Shown: in pieces, positions 6,709 to 15,050 of the stretch
Layout of the letters: each line of letters begins with the position of its first letter
How positions within the stretch are numbered: the first letter of the stretch is position 1
Assembly (NCBI RefSeq): GCF_951230165.1
Contig: NZ_CATNVB010000007.1
Span: forward strand, 1-64,000
Direction of reading: 5' to 3'
From: Lentilactobacillus sp. Marseille-Q4993
Lineage (GTDB): Bacteria > Bacillota > Bacilli > Lactobacillales > Lactobacillaceae
Length of the DNA stretch: 64,000 nucleotides
Notes under the pieces: generated by a model
The model's database searches: none
What the model was told of the DNA's origin: nothing
What the model saw: the letters and a program-made list of their open reading frames with translations, nothing else
Program-made: the position numbers and the translations under genes

Positions 6709-8592
6709 CTATCCTAATTCCACATTACCAGAGAATTGTGAGTTATACAGATCTGCGTAGAACCCTTTCTTCTCAAGTAATGCATTATGGGTACCAGTTT
6801 CAACGATTGAACCGTGATTCATAACAATAATGTTGTCAGCGTTTTGAATCGTTGACAATCTGTGAGCAACAACGAAACTCGTTCTGTTTTCAAGCAATTG
6901 ACTCATTGCGTGTTGAATTTGGACTTCAGTTCTCGTATCAACTGATGAAGTAGCTTCATCTAGAATCAGGATTTCTGGGTCCGCAACAAACGCTCTGGCA
7001 ATCGTCACAAGTTGACGTTGACCTTGGGAAATGTTTGATGCCTCTTCATTAAGCACCGTATCATAACCATTTGGTAGTTTTCTAACAAACTCATCAACGT
7101 GGGCTGCCTTAGCAGCAGCAATGATTTCATCATGACTAGCATCCTCGCGACCATATTTAATGTTGTCATAGATACTACCTGAGAATAGCCAAGTGTCCTG
7201 GAGCACCATTGCAAAGTGAGAACGCAACTCCTCGCGGTCAAGGTCGCGTGTGTCCTTACCGTTCAAGCGAATAGCGCCGCCACTCACGTCGTAGAATCGT
7301 TCTAGTAAGTTAATAATCGTTGTCTTACCAGCACCAGTTGGTCCAACGATTGCGACTTGCTGTCCTGGTTTAACTTCCAAATTGTAGTCAGTCATCAATA
7401 ACTCACTGTTATCATATCCAAATTGGACATGTTCCAACTCAATCAGGTTATCAGTGTTTTCCTTAACTTCCCGATTCTCATTGGTGTCTTTCATTTCTTC
7501 TTCATCGAGAACATCAAAGACCCGCTCTGCAGAAGCAATGGTTGACTGAATCGTGTTCATCAAATTGGCTAACTGAGCTAACGGTTGTGAAAATTGGTTG
7601 GTGTATTGAAGGAAAGCCTGAACGTTACCAAGAGTAACCGTTCCGTTAGAAACCTGAATTCCACCAATAACGGCAACGAACACATAACCAACGTTATTAA
7701 GGAAAATCATAAGTGGCATCGTGATTCCTGAGATGAACTGTGCCTTCCATGCTGATTTGTAGTAGTTTTCGTTTTGAATTTCAAACTTCTTGATCATGTC
7801 GTCTTCCTTGTTAAAACTCTTAAGAACAACGTGACCAGCGTAATTTTCTTCAACTTGATCATTCAGCAGACCAAGACTCTTTTGTTGAGCTCCAAAGAAC
7901 TTTTGAGACTTAGGAGCCACGTATCCCACAACCAATAAGCTTAGTGGAATCGTTACTAAAGCAATCAAGGTCAACTTCCAACTAATTGTAAACATCATGT
8001 ACAAAGTTCCGAAGAAGGTAACGGTTGAAGTCACGGCTTGCGTCAAACTTTGTTGTAGAGTACTGGCAATATTATCCATATCGTTAACTGCCCGACTCAT
8101 GATATCCCCATTACTATGGGTGTCATAGTAGTTAATAGGAACGTTCTTCATTTTTAACTTCATGACCTTTCGCAACCGGTAAACCGTGTTCTGCGAAATT
8201 CTAGTCATGATGAATTGTTGCATAAAACTGAAGAGGGCTGATGCCAAATACATCACAATAACTATGATAATAATTTGAAGAATCTTATCGTAGTTGATTG
8301 GCAAGCCAGCGATATTAAAGCCAGCTTTTTGTTGAGCCGACCCCTTCATAACTCCCTTGAAGATTTCGGTTGTTGCTTCACCTAAAATCTTAGGGGTCCT
8401 GATTTGGAAGATAACACTAATGATGGCAAACGCCAAAACTAAAACCAAACCGACGATTCGATCTGACATATAGCTCATTAGTCGTTTAGTCGTTCCCCAA
8501 AAGTTCTTGGGCTTTTCAACTAAACCATGAGGACCACCATGACCACCGCCACGGGGGCCAACTGGGCGAACTGTTGCTTTTTTATCACTCAT
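6709..8592 (-). CDS. ABC exporter half-transporter, catalytic (LmrD-like)
   Basis: A 627-residue fused permease-ATPase. An N-terminal glycine/histidine-rich tail (GPRGGGHGGPHG) precedes six TM helices (about 45-345) and a nucleotide-binding domain with Walker A GPTGAGKTT, signature ISQGQRQ, Walker B ILILDEATSSVD and H-loop VVAHRLSTI. All catalytic residues are present, including the Walker B glutamate and the H-loop histidine. It starts inside the stop codon of the partner gene (TAATG). Together they form a heterodimeric exporter of the LmrCD/BmrCD type, which expels drugs, bile acids or lipids (family knowledge). Confidence 0.93.
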   Translation of the reverse strand: MSDKKATVRPVGPRGGGHGGPHGLVEKPKNFWGTTKRLMSYMSDRIVGLVLVLAFAIISVIFQIRTPKILGEATTEIFKGVMKGSAQQKAGFNIAGLPINYDKILQIIIIVIVMYLASALFSFMQQFIMTRISQNTVYRLRKVMKLKMKNVPINYYDTHSNGDIMSRAVNDMDNIASTLQQSLTQAVTSTVTFFGTLYMMFTISWKLTLIALVTIPLSLLVVGYVAPKSQKFFGAQQKSLGLLNDQVEENYAGHVVLKSFNKEDDMIKKFEIQNENYYKSAWKAQFISGITMPLMIFLNNVGYVFVAVIGGIQVSNGTVTLGNVQAFLQYTNQFSQPLAQLANLMNTIQSTIASAERVFDVLDEEEMKDTNENREVKENTDNLIELEHVQFGYDNSELLMTDYNLEVKPGQQVAIVGPTGAGKTTIINLLERFYDVSGGAIRLNGKDTRDLDREELRSHFAMVLQDTWLFSGSIYDNIKYGREDASHDEIIAAAKAAHVDEFVRKLPNGYDTVLNEEASNISQGQRQLVTIARAFVADPEILILDEATSSVDTRTEVQIQHAMSQLLENRTSFVVAHRLSTIQNADNIIVMNHGSIVETGTHNALLEKKGFYADLYNSQFSGNVELG

Positions 8593-10325
8593 TAAATGTC
8601 ATCCTCCCCTCTTAATTGAGACTTGATGATTTCTTGGTAAACTTCATTAGTTTGCTTAAGTTCTTCGTGAGTACCCTTACCAACCAACTTACCATTATCA
8701 AGAACTAAAATTACATCTGCATCTGCAACGGTAGCGATTCTTTGGGCAACGATTACAGTAACACTTTGTTGAATGTGACTATCGGCTCTAAGGGCCGCTC
8801 TTAATTCAGAATCAGTTTTAAAATCAAGAGCTGAGAACGAATCATCAAAGACGTAAACAGATGCCTGCTTTACCAACGCTCTGGCAATAGCAAGTCGTTG
8901 TCTTTGACCACCAGAGTAGTTACCACCACCCTGTTCAACTTCTTGATCAAGGCCATCTGGATTTTCCTTAACGAAATCAGATGCCTTAGCGATATCAAGT
9001 GCGTGCCATAAGTCATCGTCAGTTGCATTTTCGTTACCATACATCAAGTTTTCCCTTAATGTTCCGGTAAATAGCGTTGCCTTCTGGGGAACAAATGCAA
9101 CAGCATCCCGCAATTCCTTAAAGCCAATATTCTCAATATTAATCCCATCTAAGTTGATTGAACCCTTCTCAATATCGTAGAACCGGGGAATCAAGTTAAC
9201 TAACGTGGTTTTACCAGACCCAGTACCACCAATGATGGCAACTGTTTGACCACTCTTGGCATCAAAATCAATGTCCTCAAGGGCTAACATTTCGGCTCCA
9301 CGATAACGGTAATCAACATGGTCGAATTGTAATTCGTGTTCTGTGCTTTCGGGAAGCTTTGTTGCGTCCTGCTTTTCAGCCATAGTCGACTTCATATCAA
9401 GCACGGTCTTGATTCGTTTGGCGGATGCTTGGGCCCGTGGAATAAATACGAACACCATCGAAAGCATCATAAAACTCATCAAAATTTGCATTGCGTATGT
9501 CATAAACGCAATCAAGTTACCAACTTGCATTGCTTGGTTACCAATTAAAGTAGCACCAAACCACACAATGGCAACGTTAGTTCCACTCATGATCAAAGTC
9601 ATCACTGGGAAAGCTGTAGCGATAATCGTGTTAACCTTTATTGCATTATGGGTGTAATCTTGGTTAGCATCTTCAAATCGATCTTGTTCACGGGTGTCCT
9701 GCCGAAATGCTCGAATAACCCGAACCCCAGTCAATCCTTCACGGAAGACCTGGTTAATTTTATCTGTCTTTTTCTGCATTGCTTGGAACAGTGGCACTGC
9801 AAAGTAGAGTAGCAGGCCAACGAACAACAGCATCAATGGCACAACCACTACGAAAATCATCGTTAGTTGGTGATCCTTTGAGTAAGCTAAGAAACTAGCT
9901 CCAATCAGCATGATTGGGGCCATAATCATCATTCTTAACATAATCATGGCTGCGTTTTGAACTTGAATAACGTCGTTCGTCGTTCTGGTAATCAGTGATG
10001 AAGTCTCAACTTGATCAAACTCATCGTTAGAAAAGCCGATTACCTTTTTATAAACGTCACTTCGTAAATTTTGACCTAACTTTTGGGAGGTCGTTGAAGC
10101 AAGTAACACGTTACCAACGGCTGCGGCAATACTTAACAGTGAGAAGCCGACCATTTCAAATCCGACTTTCCATATATAGTCAATATCACCTTTTGCGACA
10201 CCGTTGTTAACGATATCTGAGGTCAAACTGGGAAGATTTAGGTTGGCGACAACTTGGACGATCATGAAGAGAATCGCACCAAGGACGGCCCAATAAGAGA
10301 TTCTTCCCTTAGCAACTTTTAGCAT
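8592..10325 (-). CDS. ABC exporter half-transporter, degenerate site (LmrC-like)
   Basis: A 577-residue fused permease-ATPase with six TM helices (about 10-310). The nucleotide-binding domain has Walker A GGTGSGKTT, signature YSGGQRQR and Walker B VYVFDDSFSALD. The residue after the Walker B aspartate is Asp instead of the catalytic Glu, and the H-loop histidine is Gln (VIVAQRIATV). Loss of both is the known mark of the non-hydrolysing half of LmrC/BmrC heterodimers. The first gene of the exporter pair, it is preceded by AAGGAG and overlaps its partner by one base. Confidence 0.93.
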   Translation of the reverse strand: MLKVAKGRISYWAVLGAILFMIVQVVANLNLPSLTSDIVNNGVAKGDIDYIWKVGFEMVGFSLLSIAAAVGNVLLASTTSQKLGQNLRSDVYKKVIGFSNDEFDQVETSSLITRTTNDVIQVQNAAMIMLRMMIMAPIMLIGASFLAYSKDHQLTMIFVVVVPLMLLFVGLLLYFAVPLFQAMQKKTDKINQVFREGLTGVRVIRAFRQDTREQDRFEDANQDYTHNAIKVNTIIATAFPVMTLIMSGTNVAIVWFGATLIGNQAMQVGNLIAFMTYAMQILMSFMMLSMVFVFIPRAQASAKRIKTVLDMKSTMAEKQDATKLPESTEHELQFDHVDYRYRGAEMLALEDIDFDAKSGQTVAIIGGTGSGKTTLVNLIPRFYDIEKGSINLDGINIENIGFKELRDAVAFVPQKATLFTGTLRENLMYGNENATDDDLWHALDIAKASDFVKENPDGLDQEVEQGGGNYSGGQRQRLAIARALVKQASVYVFDDSFSALDFKTDSELRAALRADSHIQQSVTVIVAQRIATVADADVILVLDNGKLVGKGTHEELKQTNEVYQEIIKSQLRGEDDI

Positions 10326-10508
10326 TTCACAGCTCCTTTCGAAAGCTTGGTTAACATTAAATACAATGAGTTATTGTACGCTTTTCTTACAAACATGCAA
10401 CAAGTTCTGATAATTTATTTTATATTCTTGTCTTAATCGTTCTCGTAGCATGATTTTGGACCGCAATGAGCACAGATTTAAGTCTTTCTATAATGCTAAA
10501 TATAAAAA

Positions 10509-10665
10509 GCATAACCATTCTTTTAGCAATACCTATGGAACGTGGTGGACACAGTTTTGAGCCTTTTTAGAATCATAAAAGTCTCAAAATCTGGTCTTAC
10601 CGTAGGGAGTAAACTCCCAACGATAATTTCACCACTGATAGGTATTGCTCTTTGAATGATTATGC
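10509..10665 (+). ncRNA. Candidate structured RNA element, copy A
   Basis: Lies in a 467-base gap. In order, a 12-bp closing helix AGCAATACCTAT with ATAGGTATTGCT (10525-10536 with 10638-10649), extended outward by imperfect pairing to 10509 and 10665, encloses three more helices. These are GTGGTG/CACCAC, a long hairpin GAC(A)CAG-TTTTGAG with CTCAAAA-T-CTGGTC, and GGGAGT/ACTCCC. The unpaired blocks GGAAC and AACGA are the same in copy B (55853-55998), while the helices differ but still pair. A TATAAT at 10489-10494 could serve as -10 on this strand; the -35 match is weak. It is antisense to both flanking genes. Confidence 0.65.
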
Positions 10666-10792
10666 AAGTGCATTTTCTCTTAATTATTCATAGAAGGAAA
10701 AATTTAAGTAATCCAAAAATTAGTCTCAAAAGATAGAAAGTAATTAGAAAATACTAAATGCTTCTTTACAAACAGCAATATTACGCTTAATC

Positions 10793-11371
10793 TTAAATTT
10801 TTCTTTGCTTAATTAACTTTAAAACATACGTGTATAACACATACCCCAGAGATAAAATGCCACAAAATTGATTAGTTGTACTAAAACCAAACCCTATGTT
10901 GAAGGGTTGCAAAATTCCACAAGCCAAACTTAAAATACCAAACACTATTAATGCACCAACAAATATCTTGTCTCCAATAAACTTATGAACTTTTCCTAAG
11001 GAAACAAATCTAGACAATAGTAGTGATGAAAAAAGAATTAGTATTAGGAAATCCATATAGATTAACCCAAACTGGGAAGATAATTGAGTTATCCTTTCAA
11101 TAAACAAGACTACAATAAGAATCCAAACAATAATTAAATGGTTTATTTTTATTTTAGGAGTGATAACAACCTTTGGAGAAAGTAAGTTTTCCATTGATAT
11201 CCCGTAGAAGTTGCAAAGGCCGTATAAAATTTCAATATCAGGGGTATTTCTTCCTGTTTCCCATCCAGAAACAGTTGATCTTGATACATGAAATTTAACA
11301 GCCAACTCGCTTTGCTTTATATTGTTTAAGTCTCTTAGTTTTTTTAAATTACTAGCTAAATTATTAGACAA
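10793..11371 (-). CDS. XRE-family regulator with C-terminal membrane domain
   Basis: A 192-residue protein. An N-terminal HTH (about residues 5-62, NLKKLRDLNNIKQSELA then VSRSTVSGWETGRNTPDIE) joins four TM segments (about 73-95, 98-117, 130-150 and 158-180). The start is TTG with GAGG upstream. It is transcribed away from the adjacent BcrAB-like ABC operon, with 178 bases between them, so it is the likely regulator of that operon, perhaps sensing a membrane-active compound. Its base composition is clearly AT-richer than flanking housekeeping genes, which suggests acquisition with the ABC genes. Confidence 0.85.
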   Translation of the reverse strand: MSNNLASNLKKLRDLNNIKQSELAVKFHVSRSTVSGWETGRNTPDIEILYGLCNFYGISMENLLSPKVVITPKIKINHLIIVWILIVVLFIERITQLSSQFGLIYMDFLILILFSSLLLSRFVSLGKVHKFIGDKIFVGALIVFGILSLACGILQPFNIGFGFSTTNQFCGILSLGYVLYTYVLKLIKQRKI

Positions 11372-11466
11372 ATCGCAAACCTCATTTCAAAAAACGCAAA
11401 CTTAAAATCATTATGTAATCATCTTATTCGCAATTTCATTCTCAAGCAAGATACGTTTCGTAACAT

Positions 11467-11518
11467 CAGCAATAACCATCAATATTATTGCTGCAATCTA
11501 AATTTTTGGATGTATGCT
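11467..11518 (+). promoter_or_regulatory. Possible operator/promoter of the BcrAB-like operon
   Basis: The inverted repeat CAGCAATA...TATTGCTG (11467-11493) overlaps a possible -35 TTGCTG (11488-11493), with a weak -10 TATGCT at 11513-11518 (spacing 19). It lies between the divergent XRE regulator and the ABC genes, where an operator is expected. This is a pattern-based guess. Confidence 0.35.
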
Positions 11519-11549
11519 TAACTCAAAATTAATTGAGGAAGGTTAATAT

Positions 11550-12404
11550 ATGCCACAGAATTCAATTGTAAGCACTGAAAAAATTTGTACGCACATAAAT
11601 TCACAATCTATACTTAAAAATGTTTCCATTTCTTTGGGAAGAGGAAGGGTAGTTGGACTAGTGGGACCAAATGGTGCGGGAAAGACAACTGTAATGAAAT
11701 CCATTTTGGGATTAATTAGTGTTGATTCTGGCTCAATATTCGTTGAAGGACAACAGGTCACCCCACAACATCACTCCATTATTAAGCAAAAGGTGGGAGC
11801 CCTAATTGAAGGCCCCGCAATTTATCCATTTTTAACGGGCTTTGAGCACCTTAAAATGATGACTAATGATATAGGACAAATAATTAGTTTCTCTGATCAA
11901 TTAGGACTAACTAAATATCTTCCCAAAAAGGTCAAGGGGTACTCACTTGGTACCAAACAGAAGCTTGGAATTGTTCTTGCGCTAATCAATGACCCTGACT
12001 TAGTTATTCTTGATGAGCCAATGAATGGATTGGATCCCCAATCAACCAGACAGTTGAGAAATTTAATTCAAAAACTTTCAAAGAATGGAACGACTTTTTT
12101 TATATCAAGTCATATTTTAAGTGAGTTAGAAAAAATAATTGATGATGTGATTGTATTAGATAGCGGAAAGGTGACCTTGTCTACTTCTTTAGAAAAGTTG
12201 TATCAAGAGTCTACTCGTAAATTAGTGATTGAAACTTCTGCTGGAAGCGTTGAAATAAATAACGAAGATTTTAGTCAATTAAATAATGAACTTATACGCC
12301 TGATAAAACAAAGAGTCAAAATAAACAATATTCGATATCGTCCAAGTGATCTTGAAGATTCATTATTAAAATACTTAGATGACCATAATCAGGAGGAAAA
12401 TTGA
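11550..12404 (+). CDS. ABC ATPase, bacitracin/lantibiotic-resistance type (BcrA-like)
   Basis: A 284-residue ATPase. Walker A is GPNGAGKTT. The signature is the BcrA-style YSLGTKQKLG. Walker B is DLVILDEPMNGLDP, with ISSHILSELE at the switch. The C-terminal accessory region is about 75 residues. GGAAGG lies upstream of the ATG. The next gene is its permease, starting in the TGATG overlap. BcrAB and LanFEG relatives protect cells against cell-wall-active peptides; here the substrate is not known. Codon use is AT-rich, like the regulator next door and unlike genes on both sides. Confidence 0.9.
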   Translation: MPQNSIVSTEKICTHINSQSILKNVSISLGRGRVVGLVGPNGAGKTTVMKSILGLISVDSGSIFVEGQQVTPQHHSIIKQKVGALIEGPAIYPFLTGFEHLKMMTNDIGQIISFSDQLGLTKYLPKKVKGYSLGTKQKLGIVLALINDPDLVILDEPMNGLDPQSTRQLRNLIQKLSKNGTTFFISSHILSELEKIIDDVIVLDSGKVTLSTSLEKLYQESTRKLVIETSAGSVEINNEDFSQLNNELIRLIKQRVKINNIRYRPSDLEDSLLKYLDDHNQEEN

Positions 12405-13177
12405 TGCAAAGCATATTAAATCAAGAAATTTTTAAAATGACTCATAAAAACTCTACTTGGACCTCGATCCTTGCTTTAACTGTATTAACAATACTACTGG
12501 CCGTTTCAAATCTTTACCAGACTAAAATCCAAGATGTAAAATTTTACTTTTCATCAGGCTTTGCGGGATTTCAATGGCTGCTCTTAATAACTATTGTGAT
12601 CAGCGCTTCTTTTATTACAATGGAGTTTGAATATGGAACTATTAAACAATTAGTAATCCAATCCAGTAATCGATTTACGATTTTTGGGACAAAAATATTT
12701 CTGGTTGCCTGTTATAGTGTTTTTCTTCATATTTTTATTATCATACTGACACTAGGAATAAAATTTCTAATGTTTCCTAGTCTGAATTTAAATGAAAACT
12801 ATATGCATCAAAGATCACTAATAATAAACCTCCTAGCAAATGCTGGTTTAGATGTATTTAGCTCCTTTCTAATAATTAGTATCGTTGCTTTTTTGGCTGC
12901 ATTTGGAAGTAACAGTGCGATTTCAATATCTGTTGGACTGGGGGTAACTTTTCTTGGTCAAGGATTATCACATCTGATTATTCAATCCATGATAAAACAA
13001 GTACCAATAGTTAAATGGAATCCTTTTAATATGTTAAATTTACAGGAACAATTTGCTAATGCAAATTATCACTATATTTCTCACCTAACAACAGGTCAAT
13101 TACTTATTGGAGATATTATTTGGACCGCAATTATGCTTATTGCTGCCGCAATTGTGTTTTCAAAGCGAAAGATTTAG
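12404..13177 (+). CDS. ABC-2 permease, BcrB-like
   Basis: A 257-residue membrane protein with six predicted TM segments (roughly 17-38, 55-74, 103-127, 150-172, 180-200 and 235-252) and the BcrB-like FITMEFEYGTIKQLVIQS region after the second TM. The ATG at 12404 sits in TGATG with the ATPase stop and has AGGAGG seven bases before it; the TTG one codon earlier is less likely. It forms an exporter or immunity pump with the preceding ATPase. Confidence 0.88.
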   Translation: MQSILNQEIFKMTHKNSTWTSILALTVLTILLAVSNLYQTKIQDVKFYFSSGFAGFQWLLLITIVISASFITMEFEYGTIKQLVIQSSNRFTIFGTKIFLVACYSVFLHIFIIILTLGIKFLMFPSLNLNENYMHQRSLIINLLANAGLDVFSSFLIISIVAFLAAFGSNSAISISVGLGVTFLGQGLSHLIIQSMIKQVPIVKWNPFNMLNLQEQFANANYHYISHLTTGQLLIGDIIWTAIMLIAAAIVFSKRKI

Positions 13178-13225
13178 ACCTTTTGCCCATATATGTACAG
13201 CAAAAACAGCTTGCCAGTGATTACT

Positions 13226-13258
13226 AAAAAAGGCAACACCTATTTGTTAGGTATTGCC
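13226..13258 (-). terminator. Terminator of the asparaginase operon
   Basis: On the minus strand GGCAATACCTA pairs with TAGGTGTTGCC and is followed by six T. It lies after the stop of the zinc-ribbon gene. Its stem carries the same CAATACCTA core as the ends of the structured RNA-like element at 10.5 kb, so it may be a remnant of that family. Confidence 0.75.
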
Positions 13259-13289
13259 AGATTATAATTATCCGTGGTCAAACGTGACC

Positions 13290-13502
13290 TTACTTCTTTC
13301 TTTTCTCCATCCACCTCTGCCACCACGACTTCTTCGGCTTGCCATCCTGATACCGTTTCATCCCTTCCGCATAGGGATTCCACATCAGCCTGTTCATCGA
13401 ATTCGTCTTAGGCGTCAATTGCTTACCGCAATTTGGGCAGACATCAACCTTTGTTTCCAACTTATATCCACAGTATGGACAAAATTTCATATCTTCTGCC
13501 AT
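13290..13502 (-). CDS. Zinc-ribbon domain protein
   Basis: A 70-residue protein. An N-terminal zinc ribbon with two knuckles, CPYCG and CPNCG (about residues 8-28), is followed by a basic, tryptophan-containing tail (KKSWWQRWMEKRKK). The start at 13502 has AGGTGA upstream; the GTG at 13511 would overlap the previous stop. It is the last gene of the asparaginase operon. The zinc ribbon could bind nucleic acid or a protein, but nothing in the sequence says which. Confidence 0.8.
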   Translation of the reverse strand: MAEDMKFCPYCGYKLETKVDVCPNCGKQLTPKTNSMNRLMWNPYAEGMKRYQDGKPKKSWWQRWMEKRKK

Positions 13503-13507
13503 TGTGA

Positions 13508-13861
13508 TCACCTAGATTGTTGCTGACTCTGATTCCGTTGACGACGAACCTCTGCAGCCTTGGCATCGGATGCGGCAGCCTTTCGCGCTCGCTCCTCAGC
13601 GGCCTTTTGCTTAGCTTCGTCTTCGCGCTTCATTTCAACTCGAATCAGGTCCATTCGATGGGCAAAGAACTTCCAACCCCCAACAATTAAAATTGTTGCG
13701 GCAATTGAGTATGGAAAGGTCCACCAAGGCATAAAGCTCCCGTTTTTAATAAATGTTGGGCCAAAAAAGTTATACGCCGCCATTAAAATAATGATCATTG
13801 TTGATATTTGTAATGTATCAACAATCCACTTAGGAAACTTTGATTTTCGCTTGCCTGCCAT
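13508..13861 (-). CDS. Two-TM membrane protein with charged C-terminal helix
   Basis: A 117-residue protein. After a basic N-terminus (MAGKRKSKFPKW) come two TM segments (about 18-36 and 48-66). A long cytoplasmic helix rich in Glu, Lys, Arg and Ala follows (residues 70-110, REDEAKQKAAEERARKAAAS), probably a coiled coil, with a glutamine-rich end. The start at 13861 follows GGGGGA. It sits five bases before the zinc-ribbon gene and after the Sm-like protein gene, so all are likely one transcript. No family recognised. Confidence 0.75.
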   Translation of the reverse strand: MAGKRKSKFPKWIVDTLQISTMIIILMAAYNFFGPTFIKNGSFMPWWTFPYSIAATILIVGGWKFFAHRMDLIRVEMKREDEAKQKAAEERARKAAASDAKAAEVRRQRNQSQQQSR

Positions 13862-13874
13862 TGATGAATCCCCC

Positions 13875-15035
13875 TTAATCAATATGATTTTCTAATAAGA
13901 ACGCCTTGAAATAATCAAAGGCTACTTCCTTTATTGTTTCGATTCCCACTTCTTTTGTCAACAAACCATCATCGTCAATATCAATCAGCCGAATCTTGAC
14001 ACTCCCAGTTTTTGAGTAAATAACTTCAGGCACCCCGAGCAAATCCTGATTTCCAGTCAGCTCAAATCGCATCACTTTATGAAAATGAACCGCTTGACTC
14101 AAAATGTTGAGTAAAATATTGTCATTATCATCAAAGTCTCGCTGAGCATTCAAGCCTTGCAGGGTAAAGTGCTGACTGTTCCAGTTATCGTAAACATAGT
14201 TCCGTAAAATGGTTAAGTAGTCACTTTCAAGGACCAACCGTTTGATATCGTCATAACGGAGCCAAACGTAACCACCAAACCGACCACTCATATCAACAAC
14301 GCGAATAACCAGTTCATTTGCGTTTTGAGAAACTACTGAACCCACGTAAAAGTACTTCCGATCATCTGCGGTTTCCAAGGTAAATAGCTTCCCTGACTGT
14401 TCAAGGCCACCGATATACTGAATAATATCGTCTTTATCCTCAACCGTGAATGGTTCGATATGGTTTTCCGGCGTAACAAACTCAATTGAATGTTTCAATA
14501 GCCTGAGCTCGCTACCGCCAAACTCAATGCCAACAATATCGCGAAACTTAATAGTAACGTGCTTTGATTCATTAAAGTTAAACTTATTGATTTGGTTGAA
14601 CTTCAGTTGATCACTATCAATATCAAGAATCATTCCCTCAGAATACTCCAGCTTTTCATTATTCAAAGTAACGATTAGGGCTGGATTTTCCTGAGCATTG
14701 AGCATATTGATAATGTTTAGGAATAAGTTATCCGAAAGATTGACCGGCAATTCAGCGTTCTCATCAAGTTCAATTCCGCTGTCTTCATCAAACGTAATCC
14801 GGTCCTTCATACTAGCGATGTCATAACTATCCGTTTCGACCTTTTCAATTCCAGCAATCTTCAAATAAACCTCACCATCCCGCAGGCCATAGTCACTGTA
14901 CGTATCCATGACTAGGTCAGCAGAACTGAGATATTGAATAACTCCCGTATAGACAATTTCGCTATTTTTTTGATAAACATTGACCAGCATTTCATCAATC
15001 TGTGCTGATCGCAATTCTTCGTATATTTCGATCAA
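13875..15035 (-). CDS. Protein of four tandem Sm/SH3-like barrels, unknown function
   Basis: A 386-residue soluble acidic protein. Four related beta-strand blocks are visible at about residues 16-75, 119-181, 211-275 and 318-380, each of the form hydrophobic strand, Y/F-x-G or similar turn, long strand pair, then I-x-x-(V/I/L)-x-x-(D/E)-x-D-Y. A helix with DN-(L/I)-x-LNI precedes blocks 2 and 4, so the protein looks like a duplicated two-barrel unit. The start is TTG with GGTGGA upstream. It lies 15 bases after the asparaginase gene. The resemblance to Sm-like folds is by pattern only; no function is claimed. Confidence 0.7.
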   Translation of the reverse strand: MIEIYEELRSAQIDEMLVNVYQKNSEIVYTGVIQYLSSADLVMDTYSDYGLRDGEVYLKIAGIEKVETDSYDIASMKDRITFDEDSGIELDENAELPVNLSDNLFLNIINMLNAQENPALIVTLNNEKLEYSEGMILDIDSDQLKFNQINKFNFNESKHVTIKFRDIVGIEFGGSELRLLKHSIEFVTPENHIEPFTVEDKDDIIQYIGGLEQSGKLFTLETADDRKYFYVGSVVSQNANELVIRVVDMSGRFGGYVWLRYDDIKRLVLESDYLTILRNYVYDNWNSQHFTLQGLNAQRDFDDNDNILLNILSQAVHFHKVMRFELTGNQDLLGVPEVIYSKTGSVKIRLIDIDDDGLLTKEVGIETIKEVAFDYFKAFLLENHID

Positions 15036-15050
15036 AATCCACCATCCAAA

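Noticed and set aside
10509-10665. Plain insertion-sequence end or MITE
   Set aside because: The internal helices covary between copies while unpaired blocks stay fixed, which is not expected of a MITE. I still keep mobility open.
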